This document shows, piece after piece, positions 8,252-17,009 of a stretch of 50,529 bases of DNA. The first letter of the stretch is position 1. Every line of letters starts with the position of its first letter. A program made the position numbers and the translations under genes. The notes below the pieces were generated by a model. The model saw nothing but the letters and a program-made list of their open reading frames with translations, ran no database searches and was not told the DNA's origin. The DNA is from Flavobacteriaceae bacterium (lineage in GTDB: Bacteria; Bacteroidota; Bacteroidia; Flavobacteriales; Flavobacteriaceae), in assembly GCA_018672145.1 (NCBI GenBank), contig JABHGH010000061.1, positions 1 through 50,529 of the forward strand, given 5' to 3'.

Positions 8252-8548
8252 TTATTTTAAAAGATCAGCTACGTATGGCATCAAAGCCAAATGACGTGAA
8301 CGTTTGATTGCTACAGATAACTTACGTTGATACTTGAGTGATGTACCTGTAAGTCTTCGTGGTAAAATTTTACCTTGCTCGTTGACAAACTTTAACAAAA
8401 AATCGGGATCCTTATAGTCGATATACTTGATACCAGATTTTTTAAATCGGCAATACTTTTTTTCTTTGTTAGTATCAATGTCAAGTGGCGTAAGATAGCG
8501 TACTTCGCCTTGCTTACCACCTTTACTTGCTTGTTCTAATGATGCCAT
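8252..8548 (-). CDS. rpsR: 30S ribosomal protein S18
   Basis: 98 residues, longer than the E. coli protein (about 75) because of an N-terminal extension usual in Bacteroidota. The core shows the S18 pattern: KYCRFKKSGIKYIDYKD, then LLKFVNEQGKILPRRLTGTS and the basic helix YQRKLSVAIKRSRHLALMPY. It binds S6 in the small-subunit platform, which fits its position immediately downstream of rpsF (3-nt gap). Confidence 0.97.
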   Translation of the reverse strand: MASLEQASKGGKQGEVRYLTPLDIDTNKEKKYCRFKKSGIKYIDYKDPDFLLKFVNEQGKILPRRLTGTSLKYQRKLSVAIKRSRHLALMPYVADLLK

Positions 8549-8551
8549 GTG

Positions 8552-8890
8552 TTATGATTTTGCTGTTAATCGTTCTATTCGTTTTTCGGCCCATAGCTCT
8601 GCATGCTTGTCGAGTTTGACCGTGAGATAGCGCATTACGCGCTCATCGCGTCTAAATTCCAGTTCTAAAGCATGTACAACTTCTGCGTTGACTTTGAAGT
8701 CGAAAAGGTGATAAAATCCACTTTTCTTGTTTTGAATTGGATAGGCAAACTTTTTCAAGCCCCAGTCCTCTTTATTCACAAAGTCACCACCGTTGGTAGT
8801 GATTAAATCAGCATACTTTTGAACTGCTTCCTTTACCTGATCAACAGATAAAACGGGATTTAAAATGAAAACAGTTTCGTAATGATTCAT
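8552..8890 (-). CDS. rpsF: 30S ribosomal protein S6
   Basis: 112 residues. The opening NHYETVFILNPVLSVDQVKE and the segment WGLKKFAYPIQNKKSGFYHL are the S6 signatures, followed by LELEFRRDERVMRYLTVKLD. First gene of the operon rpsF-rpsR-rplI; no single-stranded DNA-binding protein gene lies between S6 and S18, unlike in Firmicutes. A well-formed promoter lies 17-48 nt upstream. Confidence 0.97.
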   Translation of the reverse strand: MNHYETVFILNPVLSVDQVKEAVQKYADLITTNGGDFVNKEDWGLKKFAYPIQNKKSGFYHLFDFKVNAEVVHALELEFRRDERVMRYLTVKLDKHAELWAEKRIERLTAKS

Positions 8891-8907
8891 ATTTCTAAAT
8901 TGGTTGG

Positions 8908-8938
8908 CGAAATTATCACTTTTGTTTTATTAATCCAA
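8908..8938 (-). promoter_or_regulatory. Promoter of the rpsF operon
   Basis: On the reverse strand, TTG (8936-8938), a 20-nt spacer and TAATTTCG (8908-8915; one mismatch to TAnnTTTG) sit just before the rpsF start. Spacing and position fit the Bacteroidota housekeeping promoter. Confidence 0.6.
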
Positions 8939-9000
8939 CCCTTTTGACAGATATTAAAACTAAGCTGATTATAGATGGGAAGTAAAATAAACTTTTTTTG

Positions 9001-11436
9001 TTAGGTTGGGTCAACGTCAATTCCCAGTTTTACTGATCGATAAGAAGGGATTTGCTCAAATCGTTTAACAATTCGTGCCAGTTGCTCTTTTGCTAATGAA
9101 GATGATTTATCTGCAGGTAACTTTATCATTAAATGCATCAAAAAATGGTTCCTTACACGCCCAACAGCTGGTGATTGTGGACCCAAAACATTAGGGAAAT
9201 GATTGCTGAGTGCTTGTCCAATCCAATTTGCTGCCTCTTGAACAACAGAAAAATTTCTATGCTTGAGTTCACAACGTATTAATCTTACAAAGGGAGGGTA
9301 TTCGAACTGCTTTCGCTGTTGCAATTGAACGTTCATCATTCCGTTATAATCATAAGATTGCAGTTGCTTTAAAACGCGATGACTTGTATCGTATGTTTGG
9401 ACAAGAACTTTTCCATGATTATCGGTACGGCCAGCACGACCTGCCACCTGTAACAACATCTGAAATGCTCGCTCGTGGGCGCGAAAATCAGGGAAATTTA
9501 GGAGCCCGTCAGCAAGTACAACGCCAACAAGTGTAACACCGCCAAAATCCAACCCTTTGGTCAACATCTGTGTGCCTACTAAAATATCCAATTCATGCTG
9601 CTGAAAACGGTCTATTAGTTTTCGATGGCCATGTTTACCTCTAGTCGTGTCTGAATCCATTCGCCCTACCCGAGCATCTGGAAAAAGTTTTTGAATTTCA
9701 TCTTCTACTTGTTGCGTCCCTAACCCCATGGTTCTAGGATGAGCTGTTCCGCAAGCAACACAATGTGAATGACTCAAAATATGATATCCGCAGTAGTGGC
9801 ATTTGAGTTTCTGGTTATGCTTATGAAATGTTAGGCTAACATCACAATTGGGACATTGAGGTACATGTGCACAAGCAGTACAATTTACAAAAGGCGAAAA
9901 ACCTCTTCTGTTTTGAAAAAGAATAATTTGCTCATTAGCATCCAGTGCACTCGATATTGAATGAAGTAAAGTGTCCGAAAAATGACCCTTCATCTGCTTT
10001 TTCTTTTGAGCGACTTGCAAATCAATCAATTCAATTTTTGGCATGGAAAAACCTCTAAAACGCTGATCCATCACAACACGCTCGTACTTACCTATTGAAC
10101 TATTAAAAGAAGACTCTATCGTTGGCGACGCAGAACCAAGGACAATTTTAGCATCATGTATTTTTGCAAGAACAACAGCTACATCTCGAGCGTGATAACG
10201 AGGATTTGACTCAAACTGTTTGTAGGCGACCTCGTGTGACTCATCTACCACGATGAGTCCAAGGTCTGAAAACGGTAAAAGCACTGCTGAGCGAGCGCCT
10301 ACAACAAGTCTCGCACTAGATTTTTGATGAAGTACTTTGTTCCAAACCTCCACACGTTCGTTGGGCGTGTAACGAGAATGATAGACGGCCATTTGTGTCC
10401 CAAAATGGACATATAAACGCTGAATAATTTGAGTTGTCAATGCAATCTCTGGTACCAAAAAAAGGACTTGTTTGCCTTCATTGAGAACATCTTGAATCAG
10501 ATGCATATAAACTTCTGTTTTCCCAGAAGAAGTAACTCCGTGAAGAAGAAAGCGATTTTCTTTAAACAAAGGGTTTTGCAATTGCTGAAAGGCCTGTTTT
10601 TGAGGCTCCGTGAGAGTGCGTAACGGCGTTTCTGGCTCTGTCTTAACCACCAGTCGATCGACAACAAAAGATTTGGCTGCAAAAATACCTTTCTTAAGGA
10701 GTGTATCAACAGATGATTTGGAAACTCCTGAAAGCGCAACAAATTGTGACTTGGTTATTGGTTTCTTGTGTTGAACCAATTGCAAAAGAGCTTGTTTTTG
10801 CTTTGGATAGTTGTCCAAATCCTGTAATACTTGTTTAAGCGTAACATCATCTGACAATGATGAGTCTAGGGAAATTCTAGTTTCTTCCTTTGGTTTAAAC
10901 CTAGTATAAACTTCTTCACGCAATTGAATCAATTCGTGATTCATCAACTCTTGCGCTAGTTTGTAGGGCCTTTTCGAAATGTCCAGCTTTATCACGTCAG
11001 ACAAAGCCATTTTCCCAAACTTTTGCAAGGCTTTAAGTAGTTTTGCCGCAGGAGGGCTTAATTGCAGATTGGAGTTCGCTTGTTGATTAAAATGAAGTTC
11101 TGTTTCACTTTCCAACAATAAAATACTAGGCAACGCTGCACGTAAAACGCTCCCCATCGGGCTCATATAGTAACTAGAAATCCACTCCCACAATTCCATT
11201 TGAACAGGGCTAATCACAGGGGATTCGTCAATAATATAATCGATAGGCTTGGCTTCGTAAGCTGGCTGGACAGTATGCGTCTGATGACTTAGTGCAGCAT
11301 ATTTTTTTGTTTTGCCAAAAGGAACTACAATTCGCATTCCCACTTTGATAAAATTGTACTCTTCTGGTGTAATGGAATAAGTAAACAACTTAGGAATGGG
11401 AAGCGGTAGAATAACATTCACAAAATGCTGCATCAA
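9001..11436 (-). CDS. priA: Primosomal protein N' (replication restart helicase PriA)
   Basis: 811 residues. PriA binds stalled forks and reloads the replicative helicase. The N-terminal 3' DNA-binding domain starts VNVILPLPIPKLFTY. The helicase core has Walker A GVTSSGKTEVY (about residue 300), the DESH form of motif II (VVDESHE, about 400), a GSASPTIES motif III and QVAGRAGR motif VI. Between the lobes, eight cysteines arranged as CTAC, CPNC, CHYC and CVAC (about 519-565) would bind two zinc ions, as in the family. Either of the first two ATG codons could be the start. It is a single gene between the rpsF promoter region and a divergent rlmH. Confidence 0.97.
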   Translation of the reverse strand: MMQHFVNVILPLPIPKLFTYSITPEEYNFIKVGMRIVVPFGKTKKYAALSHQTHTVQPAYEAKPIDYIIDESPVISPVQMELWEWISSYYMSPMGSVLRAALPSILLLESETELHFNQQANSNLQLSPPAAKLLKALQKFGKMALSDVIKLDISKRPYKLAQELMNHELIQLREEVYTRFKPKEETRISLDSSLSDDVTLKQVLQDLDNYPKQKQALLQLVQHKKPITKSQFVALSGVSKSSVDTLLKKGIFAAKSFVVDRLVVKTEPETPLRTLTEPQKQAFQQLQNPLFKENRFLLHGVTSSGKTEVYMHLIQDVLNEGKQVLFLVPEIALTTQIIQRLYVHFGTQMAVYHSRYTPNERVEVWNKVLHQKSSARLVVGARSAVLLPFSDLGLIVVDESHEVAYKQFESNPRYHARDVAVVLAKIHDAKIVLGSASPTIESSFNSSIGKYERVVMDQRFRGFSMPKIELIDLQVAQKKKQMKGHFSDTLLHSISSALDANEQIILFQNRRGFSPFVNCTACAHVPQCPNCDVSLTFHKHNQKLKCHYCGYHILSHSHCVACGTAHPRTMGLGTQQVEDEIQKLFPDARVGRMDSDTTRGKHGHRKLIDRFQQHELDILVGTQMLTKGLDFGGVTLVGVVLADGLLNFPDFRAHERAFQMLLQVAGRAGRTDNHGKVLVQTYDTSHRVLKQLQSYDYNGMMNVQLQQRKQFEYPPFVRLIRCELKHRNFSVVQEAANWIGQALSNHFPNVLGPQSPAVGRVRNHFLMHLMIKLPADKSSSLAKEQLARIVKRFEQIPSYRSVKLGIDVDPT

Positions 11437-11497
11437 AGTTTAATTTTGCTTAAAAAATAAAATCTGTTATTCACCCGTAATAAGTGAAAATGATCTG

Positions 11498-11517
11498 TGT
11501 GAAACGCATGTTTCACA
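11498..11517. repeat. Inverted repeat between priA and rlmH
   Basis: TGTGAAAC-GCAT-GTTTCACA: two perfect 8-base arms around four bases. It lies in the 141-nt divergent gap, about 60 nt from each start. It could be an operator for either gene or an RNA hairpin; there is no T-run, so it is not a terminator. Confidence 0.6.
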
Positions 11518-11577
11518 AGTAGCTAAATTAAGAAAATTCTTTCGGGTCACTAGGCAAATGATTGTATCTTTACATCC

Positions 11578-12045
11578 ATGAAATTAAAGTGCATAGCAAT
11601 TGGCAAAACCTCCACGCCTCATGGCATTGATCAGGTACAGCTATACACACAGCGTATTCAGCGATTTGTTCCTTTTGAATGGATTGAACTTAAAGAGGCA
11701 AAACATCTAAAGAACAACCCATCAAATGCACTTAAATTAGAGGGCGAAAATGTTTTAAAAGCTCTTGGAACTAACGACACTTTAATACTTTTTGACGAAA
11801 AAGGAAAAAGCATGGATTCTATAGGATTTGCTCGTTTCATGGATCGGCAGTCGATAGCACACAAGACAATTGTTTTTTGTATTGGAGGTGCCTATGGTTT
11901 TAGCGAATCACTACGCAAGCGTGCAAATGGCACCATCTCATTGTCACCAATGACCTTTCCCCACCAACTTGCTCGTGTGGTTGGACTTGAGCAAATTTAT
12001 AGAGGTTGCACAATTATCAATAATCATCCATATCATCACGTATGA
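11578..12045 (+). CDS. rlmH: 23S rRNA (pseudouridine1915-N3)-methyltransferase RlmH
   Basis: 155 residues, the family length. RlmH is a SPOUT methyltransferase that methylates pseudouridine 1915 in helix 69 of 23S rRNA on the assembled ribosome. The SAM-binding trefoil knot is visible at the C-terminus: FCIGGAYGFSESLRKRA, then SLSPMTFPHQLARVVGLEQI and the closing YRGCTIINNHPYHH. The N-terminus MKLKCIAIGKT is typical. Its TGA overlaps the next gene's ATG by 4 nt. Confidence 0.97.
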   Translation: MKLKCIAIGKTSTPHGIDQVQLYTQRIQRFVPFEWIELKEAKHLKNNPSNALKLEGENVLKALGTNDTLILFDEKGKSMDSIGFARFMDRQSIAHKTIVFCIGGAYGFSESLRKRANGTISLSPMTFPHQLARVVGLEQIYRGCTIINNHPYHHV

Positions 12046-12629
12046 AAGATCTCATTTTAGCTACGCATAATCCGCACAAAGCAGAAGAATTGAAAGCCAT
12101 GCTTCCACAATTTAATGTCAAAACACTTGCTGATTTGAAGATGATGGATGACATTCCAGAAACAGCACCAGACTTGGAAGGAAACTCATTCATCAAAGCA
12201 ACTACAATCTTTGAAAAGTTTGGAGGCATTGTCGTCGCCGATGACAGTGGCTTAGAGGTAAACGCTTTATCAGGTGCGCCGGGCGTTCACTCTGCGCGAT
12301 ATGCGGGGAAGCCACGTAACGACACAAGAAACACCGAAAAACTACTCCATGCACTATTGAATAAAACAAATCGCAATGCTCAATTTCGGACAGTAATCAC
12401 ACTCATGAGCGCAAAAGAAACGCGTCAGTTTGAAGGCATTGTCAAAGGAACGATCAATACTCAGCCCAAAGGAGCTGATGGCTTTGGCTACGACCCGGTT
12501 TTTACACCAGAAGGATATGACAAAACGTTTGCGGAAATTTCTCAACACAAAAAAAACAGCATCAGTCACCGAGCGAATGCCATAAAAAGACTGGTTGCAT
12601 TTTTAAATGAACACCCAACTTTTTGTTAA
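12042..12629 (+). CDS. rdgB: Non-canonical purine NTP pyrophosphatase (ITP/XTP)
   Basis: 195 residues, HAM1/RdgB family; it hydrolyses dITP, ITP and XTP to monophosphates and so keeps deaminated purines out of DNA and RNA. The N-terminal LATHNPHKAEELKAML holds the phosphate-binding Thr-x-Asn-x-x-Lys pattern, and VADDSGLEVNALSGAPGVHSARYAG the catalytic DDSGLxV segment (residues about 64-71). GADGFGYDPVF and SHRANA, both family-specific, are near the end. The start overlaps rlmH as ATGA, so the two are probably co-translated. Confidence 0.96.
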   Translation: MKDLILATHNPHKAEELKAMLPQFNVKTLADLKMMDDIPETAPDLEGNSFIKATTIFEKFGGIVVADDSGLEVNALSGAPGVHSARYAGKPRNDTRNTEKLLHALLNKTNRNAQFRTVITLMSAKETRQFEGIVKGTINTQPKGADGFGYDPVFTPEGYDKTFAEISQHKKNSISHRANAIKRLVAFLNEHPTFC

Positions 12630-12690
12630 ATTTTAGTGAAAAACAAGCCAGTTTACCATTTAATCACTTTAGTTTGCAATATTGAAAACA

Positions 12691-13449
12691 ATGACTGCTA
12701 GATTTTTATACATACTTTTTTTCTTCGTGTGGTTTCCGACACTTAACGCTCAAGAGGTGATCGGAGTTGTGAAAAATGCAGCAAATGGCAAGCCAATTAC
12801 AACTGTTCATGTACTCAACCTCAACAAAGTGGTCATGAGCATTACAAACAGCGATGGTGTTTTTGTGATTCCAGCCGAGGTCAATGACACTCTATTTCTC
12901 TCCTATTTAGGTTTTAAAACAATTAAAGTCAGGGTTACAAATGATTTGCTGAAATTTCCAAAAACAGAATTCAAAATCACAGAGCTCGCGTTAGCATTAG
13001 AAGAAGTCATTGTTAGACCTTATCAACTAACGGGATATTTAGAAATTGACGCAAAGAATGTCCCCATCAATCGAAATCAACGATACAGTATTCCTGGTCT
13101 ACCCACTGGCGGTTACGAAGCAGGAAGTCGAGGCCCTTCCGCCTTCTCTAGAGTTGTTGGCTCTATTTTCAATCCTTTTGATTTTCTGCATAATCTTTTT
13201 GGCAAAAAACCAAATGAGTTACGTAAACTAAAAAAAATGATAGAAAACAATGCGCTTCGTGATTTGTTGGCTGTAAAATATGATCGCGAAACGCTTGAAG
13301 AGTTTCTACAACTGGGTAGCAGTGATATCGATGAAATCTTACGAAACTGCAATTTCTCCGAAAGTTTTATTCGTACTGCCAACGATTTACAGATTCTAGA
13401 AGCCATCAGCGGTTGCTACGAGGAATACAAGATTTTGAGTCGCAGATAA
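12691..13449 (+). CDS. Secreted protein with carboxypeptidase-regulatory-like domain
   Basis: 252 residues from the ATG at 12691; an in-frame TTG nine bases earlier is possible but less likely. A signal peptide (MTARFLYILFFFVWFPTLNA, cleavage before Gln) directs it to the periplasm or outer membrane. Residues about 23-110 form a CarboxypepD_reg-like beta-sandwich (GVVKNAANGKPITTVHVLNL, then TNSDGVFVIPAEVNDTLFLS and YLGFKT), a domain known from SusC-like receptors and secreted proteins of this phylum. The rest (about 110-252) shows no domain I recognise; it is Gly/Pro-rich at first, then helical and charged. It has no barrel and is too short for a TonB receptor. Function unknown. Confidence 0.85.
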   Translation: MTARFLYILFFFVWFPTLNAQEVIGVVKNAANGKPITTVHVLNLNKVVMSITNSDGVFVIPAEVNDTLFLSYLGFKTIKVRVTNDLLKFPKTEFKITELALALEEVIVRPYQLTGYLEIDAKNVPINRNQRYSIPGLPTGGYEAGSRGPSAFSRVVGSIFNPFDFLHNLFGKKPNELRKLKKMIENNALRDLLAVKYDRETLEEFLQLGSSDIDEILRNCNFSESFIRTANDLQILEAISGCYEEYKILSRR

Positions 13450-13462
13450 GCACATAAAATAC

Positions 13463-13470
13463 TACCTTTG
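13463..13470 (+). promoter_or_regulatory. Possible -7 element for purB
   Basis: TACCTTTG fits TAnnTTTG exactly and lies 17 nt before the purB ATG. No TTG occurs at the expected -33 distance. Confidence 0.4.
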
Positions 13471-13486
13471 CAGCTGAAAGTATGCC

Positions 13487-14830
13487 ATGTTGCTAAACAC
13501 ACTCAATGCCATCTCACCCATCGACGGGCGCTATCGTAGCAAAACAAAATCTCTTCACGCTTTTTTTTCAGAGCAAGCACTCATAAAATATCGAGTAAAG
13601 GTTGAAGTAGAATATTTTATTGCGCTTTGCGTTCACCCATTACCACAACTTAAAAGTTTCAACCATTCGTTGTTTGAAGATTTGCGCGCATTGTACGAGC
13701 ACTTTTCGTTTGAGGACGCCAAAACGATTAAGGATATTGAAAAAACAACAAACCACGATGTCAAAGCAGTAGAGTATTTCCTTAAAAACGAATTTGATCG
13801 ACTTGGAATCGGTCAGTATAAGGAGTTCATACACTTTGGACTGACCTCTCAAGACGTAAACAACACTGCGATTCCTTTATCAATTAAAGACGCAATCAGT
13901 GAGGTGATTTTACCAACACTTTCCGCCACGCTTACTGAGTTAAACAAAATGGCTGATGAATATGAAAATGTTCCTCTGCTTGCACGAACACATGGCCAGC
14001 CAGCATCTCCAACTCGACTGGGGAAAGAAATTCGTGTTTTTACAGAGCGTGTCAAACAGCAACTTTCGTTGCTTAACAATATTCCCTATGCAGCTAAGTT
14101 TGGTGGTGCTACTGGCAATTTTAATGCGCACAGAGTGGCATATCCACAAACCGACTGGAAGTCGTTTGGACATCATTTTGTTAAAAATGTCTTAGGGCTA
14201 CACCATTCGTTTCCCACGACACAGATTGAGCACTATGATCACTTAGCCGCTCTTTGCGATGTGTTTTCGCGAATAAACACTGTTTTTATTGACCTAAATC
14301 GAGATCTATGGACGTATATATCCATGGAATATTTTAAGCAGCGAATTAATGAAAATGAGGTTGGTTCTTCTGCTATGCCACACAAAGTAAACCCAATAGA
14401 CTTTGAAAATTCTGAAGGAAATTTAGGTGTCGCAAACGCACTTTTTTCTTTTCTTTCCTCCAAGCTTCCTGTATCCAGACTTCAACGTGACTTGACAGAC
14501 AGTACGTTACTTCGAAATATTGGTGTCCCTTTTAGCCACACACTCATTGCGTTAAAATCGCTTCGTAAAGGTCTTAGCAAACTAGAGGTCAACCTTGCTG
14601 CTATTGATCAGGATTTGACAGACAACTGGGCAGTAGTTGCCGAGGCCGTTCAAACTATTTTACGTAGAGAAGGCTTTCCCAACCCATACGAAGCGTTGAA
14701 AGGGCTCACCCGAACCAACGCTGTAATCACTAAAGATAGTATGCAGAGTTTTATCAACACATTAGATGTTTCGGAAGAGGTGAAATCCGAATTGCTACGA
14801 ATTACGCCTCAAAATTACACAGGCATATGA
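13487..14830 (+). CDS. purB: Adenylosuccinate lyase
   Basis: 447 residues. PurB cleaves SAICAR and adenylosuccinate, releasing fumarate, in purine and AMP synthesis. The N-terminus NTLNAISPIDGRYRSKTK is characteristic of the E. coli-like branch. Active-site segments visible are the TSQDVNNTA loop (about residues 121-129), LARTHGQPASPTRLGKE containing the catalytic His, and the fumarase-superfamily signature SSAMPHKVNPIDFENSEGN (around residue 295) with its mobile-loop serine. It is separate from the purL gene at 37.5 kb. A convergent DUF4252 gene begins 2 nt past the stop, with no room for a terminator. Confidence 0.97.
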   Translation: MLLNTLNAISPIDGRYRSKTKSLHAFFSEQALIKYRVKVEVEYFIALCVHPLPQLKSFNHSLFEDLRALYEHFSFEDAKTIKDIEKTTNHDVKAVEYFLKNEFDRLGIGQYKEFIHFGLTSQDVNNTAIPLSIKDAISEVILPTLSATLTELNKMADEYENVPLLARTHGQPASPTRLGKEIRVFTERVKQQLSLLNNIPYAAKFGGATGNFNAHRVAYPQTDWKSFGHHFVKNVLGLHHSFPTTQIEHYDHLAALCDVFSRINTVFIDLNRDLWTYISMEYFKQRINENEVGSSAMPHKVNPIDFENSEGNLGVANALFSFLSSKLPVSRLQRDLTDSTLLRNIGVPFSHTLIALKSLRKGLSKLEVNLAAIDQDLTDNWAVVAEAVQTILRREGFPNPYEALKGLTRTNAVITKDSMQSFINTLDVSEEVKSELLRITPQNYTGI

Positions 14831-14832
14831 CG

Positions 14833-15378
14833 CTAAATACTTAGCTGACTTTTAAGCTTTTTTAAATCTTCACTTGCCGGAAGGTTTAATTCTTTTGTTA
14901 ATGAAGCGATTTTCTCGAGATCAATATTTCCTTTAATAAAAAGCAACACTGTCTGTGGACTTAAAGATGGGTCTATTATCGATGATTCTTGTTCGGTTAC
15001 AAGCATAAGCAATTCCTTTACAAAAAGACTGTCTTGAGATGGTAGTGCATAAAAGTTAACCTTGCTATCGTCTTCTTGAACCTGCATAAGCTCACTGAGA
15101 TTATTTGCATTTACATACGTTTGCGTCCATTGTGAAAGATGATTTGAAATTGCTGCGTCATCTGTGCGAAGTAGCTTAAAGGTATCAATGCTTGACACCA
15201 GTTCAAAAAACTCTTTGGCATCAGGGTTCGAATCATCAATGTTCATATTAGCCAACATTTGAAACATGCGTGGACTAATGGACACATAGGTCACTTGATC
15301 ATTGGATTGATACTTGTCAAAAATGGGTTGCGCCATCATAAATGGAGCAATGAGTACGAACAAAAAAATTGTTTTCAC
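14833..15378 (-). CDS. DUF4252 domain-containing exported protein
   Basis: 181 residues. A signal peptide (MKTIFLFVLIAPFMMAQP) is followed by a domain I recognise as DUF4252 from VTYVSISPRMFQMLANMN and the later VLLFIKGNIDLEKIASLTKE. In my experience the family is common in Bacteroidota, and members are sometimes encoded next to sigma/anti-sigma pairs; no such pair is present here. No catalytic motif is visible. It is likely periplasmic; function unknown. Confidence 0.85.
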   Translation of the reverse strand: MKTIFLFVLIAPFMMAQPIFDKYQSNDQVTYVSISPRMFQMLANMNIDDSNPDAKEFFELVSSIDTFKLLRTDDAAISNHLSQWTQTYVNANNLSELMQVQEDDSKVNFYALPSQDSLFVKELLMLVTEQESSIIDPSLSPQTVLLFIKGNIDLEKIASLTKELNLPASEDLKKLKSQLSI

Positions 15379-15492
15379 GGTATTGTAGTTTTGGTTCCTG
15401 TCAAGGGGGCATGTTTACAACATTGACAAACAGACACTCCTTGATTATTTACGAAAATACAGTAAAGATTTATTTTGTCATGGCAAAAGCAT

Positions 15493-15537
15493 CAATCATT
15501 ATGTAAAAATCTTTTCAAACAATCATTATTTAAAAAT
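15493..15537. repeat. Two near-identical 18-bp direct repeats upstream of the S41 protease
   Basis: CAATCATTATGTAAAAAT (15493-15510) and CAATCATTATTTAAAAAT (15520-15537) differ at one base and are spaced 27 bp start to start. The second copy also begins an inverted repeat: AATCATT at 15521-15527 and AATGATT at 15535-15541. They lie in the 206-nt divergent gap between the DUF4252 gene and the protease, nearer the protease, and may be binding sites for a regulator. Confidence 0.7.
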
Positions 15538-15584
15538 GATTAATTTGCAATGAGATAAAGTTTGCTCCTAAAATATTTGAATTA

Positions 15585-17009
15585 ATGCGCTACACTTTTT
15601 ATTTCTTTTTGGCCTTCATATTTTTACTTTCATGCAAAGATGATAATACTAGTCAAAGCACTGAAAGCTTAGAGATCGAAAAATTTGTTTGGGAGGGATT
15701 AAATTATATTTATTATTGGCAACAAACTGTTCCAGACCTCGCTGACGACCGTTTTGACTCACAGAAAGCATATACTTCTTACTTACGTCAATTTAATGGA
15801 AAACCTGATGTTTTATTTGAGTCTTTACTATCTGAAGAGGATCGTTTTAGTTGGATTGTAGATGATTATGTTGCGTTGGAAAATCAGCTAAATCGTGTCT
15901 ATAAGACATCTGGGATGAGCCTAATTTTGGCAGAGTTAGGAGAAACAGGAGGTGTGTTTGCTATAGTGCGCTATGTATTACCAGGGTCAGATGCTGATGA
16001 CAAAGAAATCAAGCGCGGAGACATTTTTTATAGTGTCAACAACGAGCTAATGACCACCGATAACTACTCCGATTTATTGGATTCAGAAAATGAAAACTTT
16101 AGCATTCAGCTTGCACAAATCAACGGAAATGTACTAAATCCCACTGGAGTTAGTGTTAATTTGGTTAAGTCAGTGTTTCAAGAGAATACGGTTCATAAAT
16201 ATGAAGTCATTGAAATTGACAACCAAAAAGTTGGGTATTTAATGTATAATGGATTCACTGCTGATAGTGAAACAAATCTCACCAACGTATTAAGTGAGTT
16301 TTCAGCAGAGGGCATTGATCACTTCGTCATTGATTTACGTTACAATCGAGGGGGTCGAATTAGCGTGGCTATCAAACTTGCTAGTATGATTACTGGTCAG
16401 TTTAATGATGCCCTTTTTGTGCAAGATCAGCACAATGAAAAACGATCCTCTTGGAACGAAAATTATTTGTTTGAAGCACAAGATGTTCATTTGAATATGG
16501 ATAAAATTTATGTAATTACATCGTCCTCAACAGCTTCTGCTAGTGAAGTTTTAATCAATGGATTAGACCCCTATATCGATGTGATTTTGATTGGCGATAC
16601 CACCAGTGGTAAAAACGTGGGGTCATACACCATTTATGATTGGATTGACAATGATGGCACGAAAAACCCAAATCATAATTGGGCTATGCAGCCCATTGCG
16701 CTAAAAATTGCCAACAGCCAAGGGTTTGCAGAATTTGAAAAGGGACTGGCTGCAGATCACATTTTACTAGAATCAATCAGTAATTTGGGAACAATAGGTG
16801 CCATCGACGAACCCTTGTTTGAAAAAACGCTTGAAGTCATGGGAGTGCTAACACCTCAACCCCTAAGAAACGATCAACTCAATCGGCAAAAAATCCCATT
16901 TAAGGTGCTTAAACCACTTGAAAAAAACTTCATGCATGTGGATTTACCTAAGCAACTACGATTTAAAACGTATAGGAAACACCAAGAGAAAAATTCCGAC
17001 CTCGAGTAG
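15585..17009 (+). CDS. S41 family (C-terminal processing-like) lipoprotein protease
   Basis: 474 residues. The signal peptide ends in a lipobox (IFLLSCKDDN, Cys about residue 17), so it is probably lipid-anchored. A helical N-terminal domain (about 25-120) precedes a PDZ-like region (about 120-215: SLILAELGETGGVFAIVRYV, then GDIFYSVNN), followed by the S41 catalytic domain. The TASASE motif around residue 317 carries the nucleophilic Ser and TTSGKNVGS around 341 the partner Lys. FVIDLRYNRGG is the strand-turn typical of the tail-specific protease fold. It would degrade or process periplasmic or surface proteins; the substrate is unknown. Its last 47 nt overlap the 3' end of the convergent TonB receptor gene. 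Confidence 0.9.
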   Translation: MRYTFYFFLAFIFLLSCKDDNTSQSTESLEIEKFVWEGLNYIYYWQQTVPDLADDRFDSQKAYTSYLRQFNGKPDVLFESLLSEEDRFSWIVDDYVALENQLNRVYKTSGMSLILAELGETGGVFAIVRYVLPGSDADDKEIKRGDIFYSVNNELMTTDNYSDLLDSENENFSIQLAQINGNVLNPTGVSVNLVKSVFQENTVHKYEVIEIDNQKVGYLMYNGFTADSETNLTNVLSEFSAEGIDHFVIDLRYNRGGRISVAIKLASMITGQFNDALFVQDQHNEKRSSWNENYLFEAQDVHLNMDKIYVITSSSTASASEVLINGLDPYIDVILIGDTTSGKNVGSYTIYDWIDNDGTKNPNHNWAMQPIALKIANSQGFAEFEKGLAADHILLESISNLGTIGAIDEPLFEKTLEVMGVLTPQPLRNDQLNRQKIPFKVLKPLEKNFMHVDLPKQLRFKTYRKHQEKNSDLE

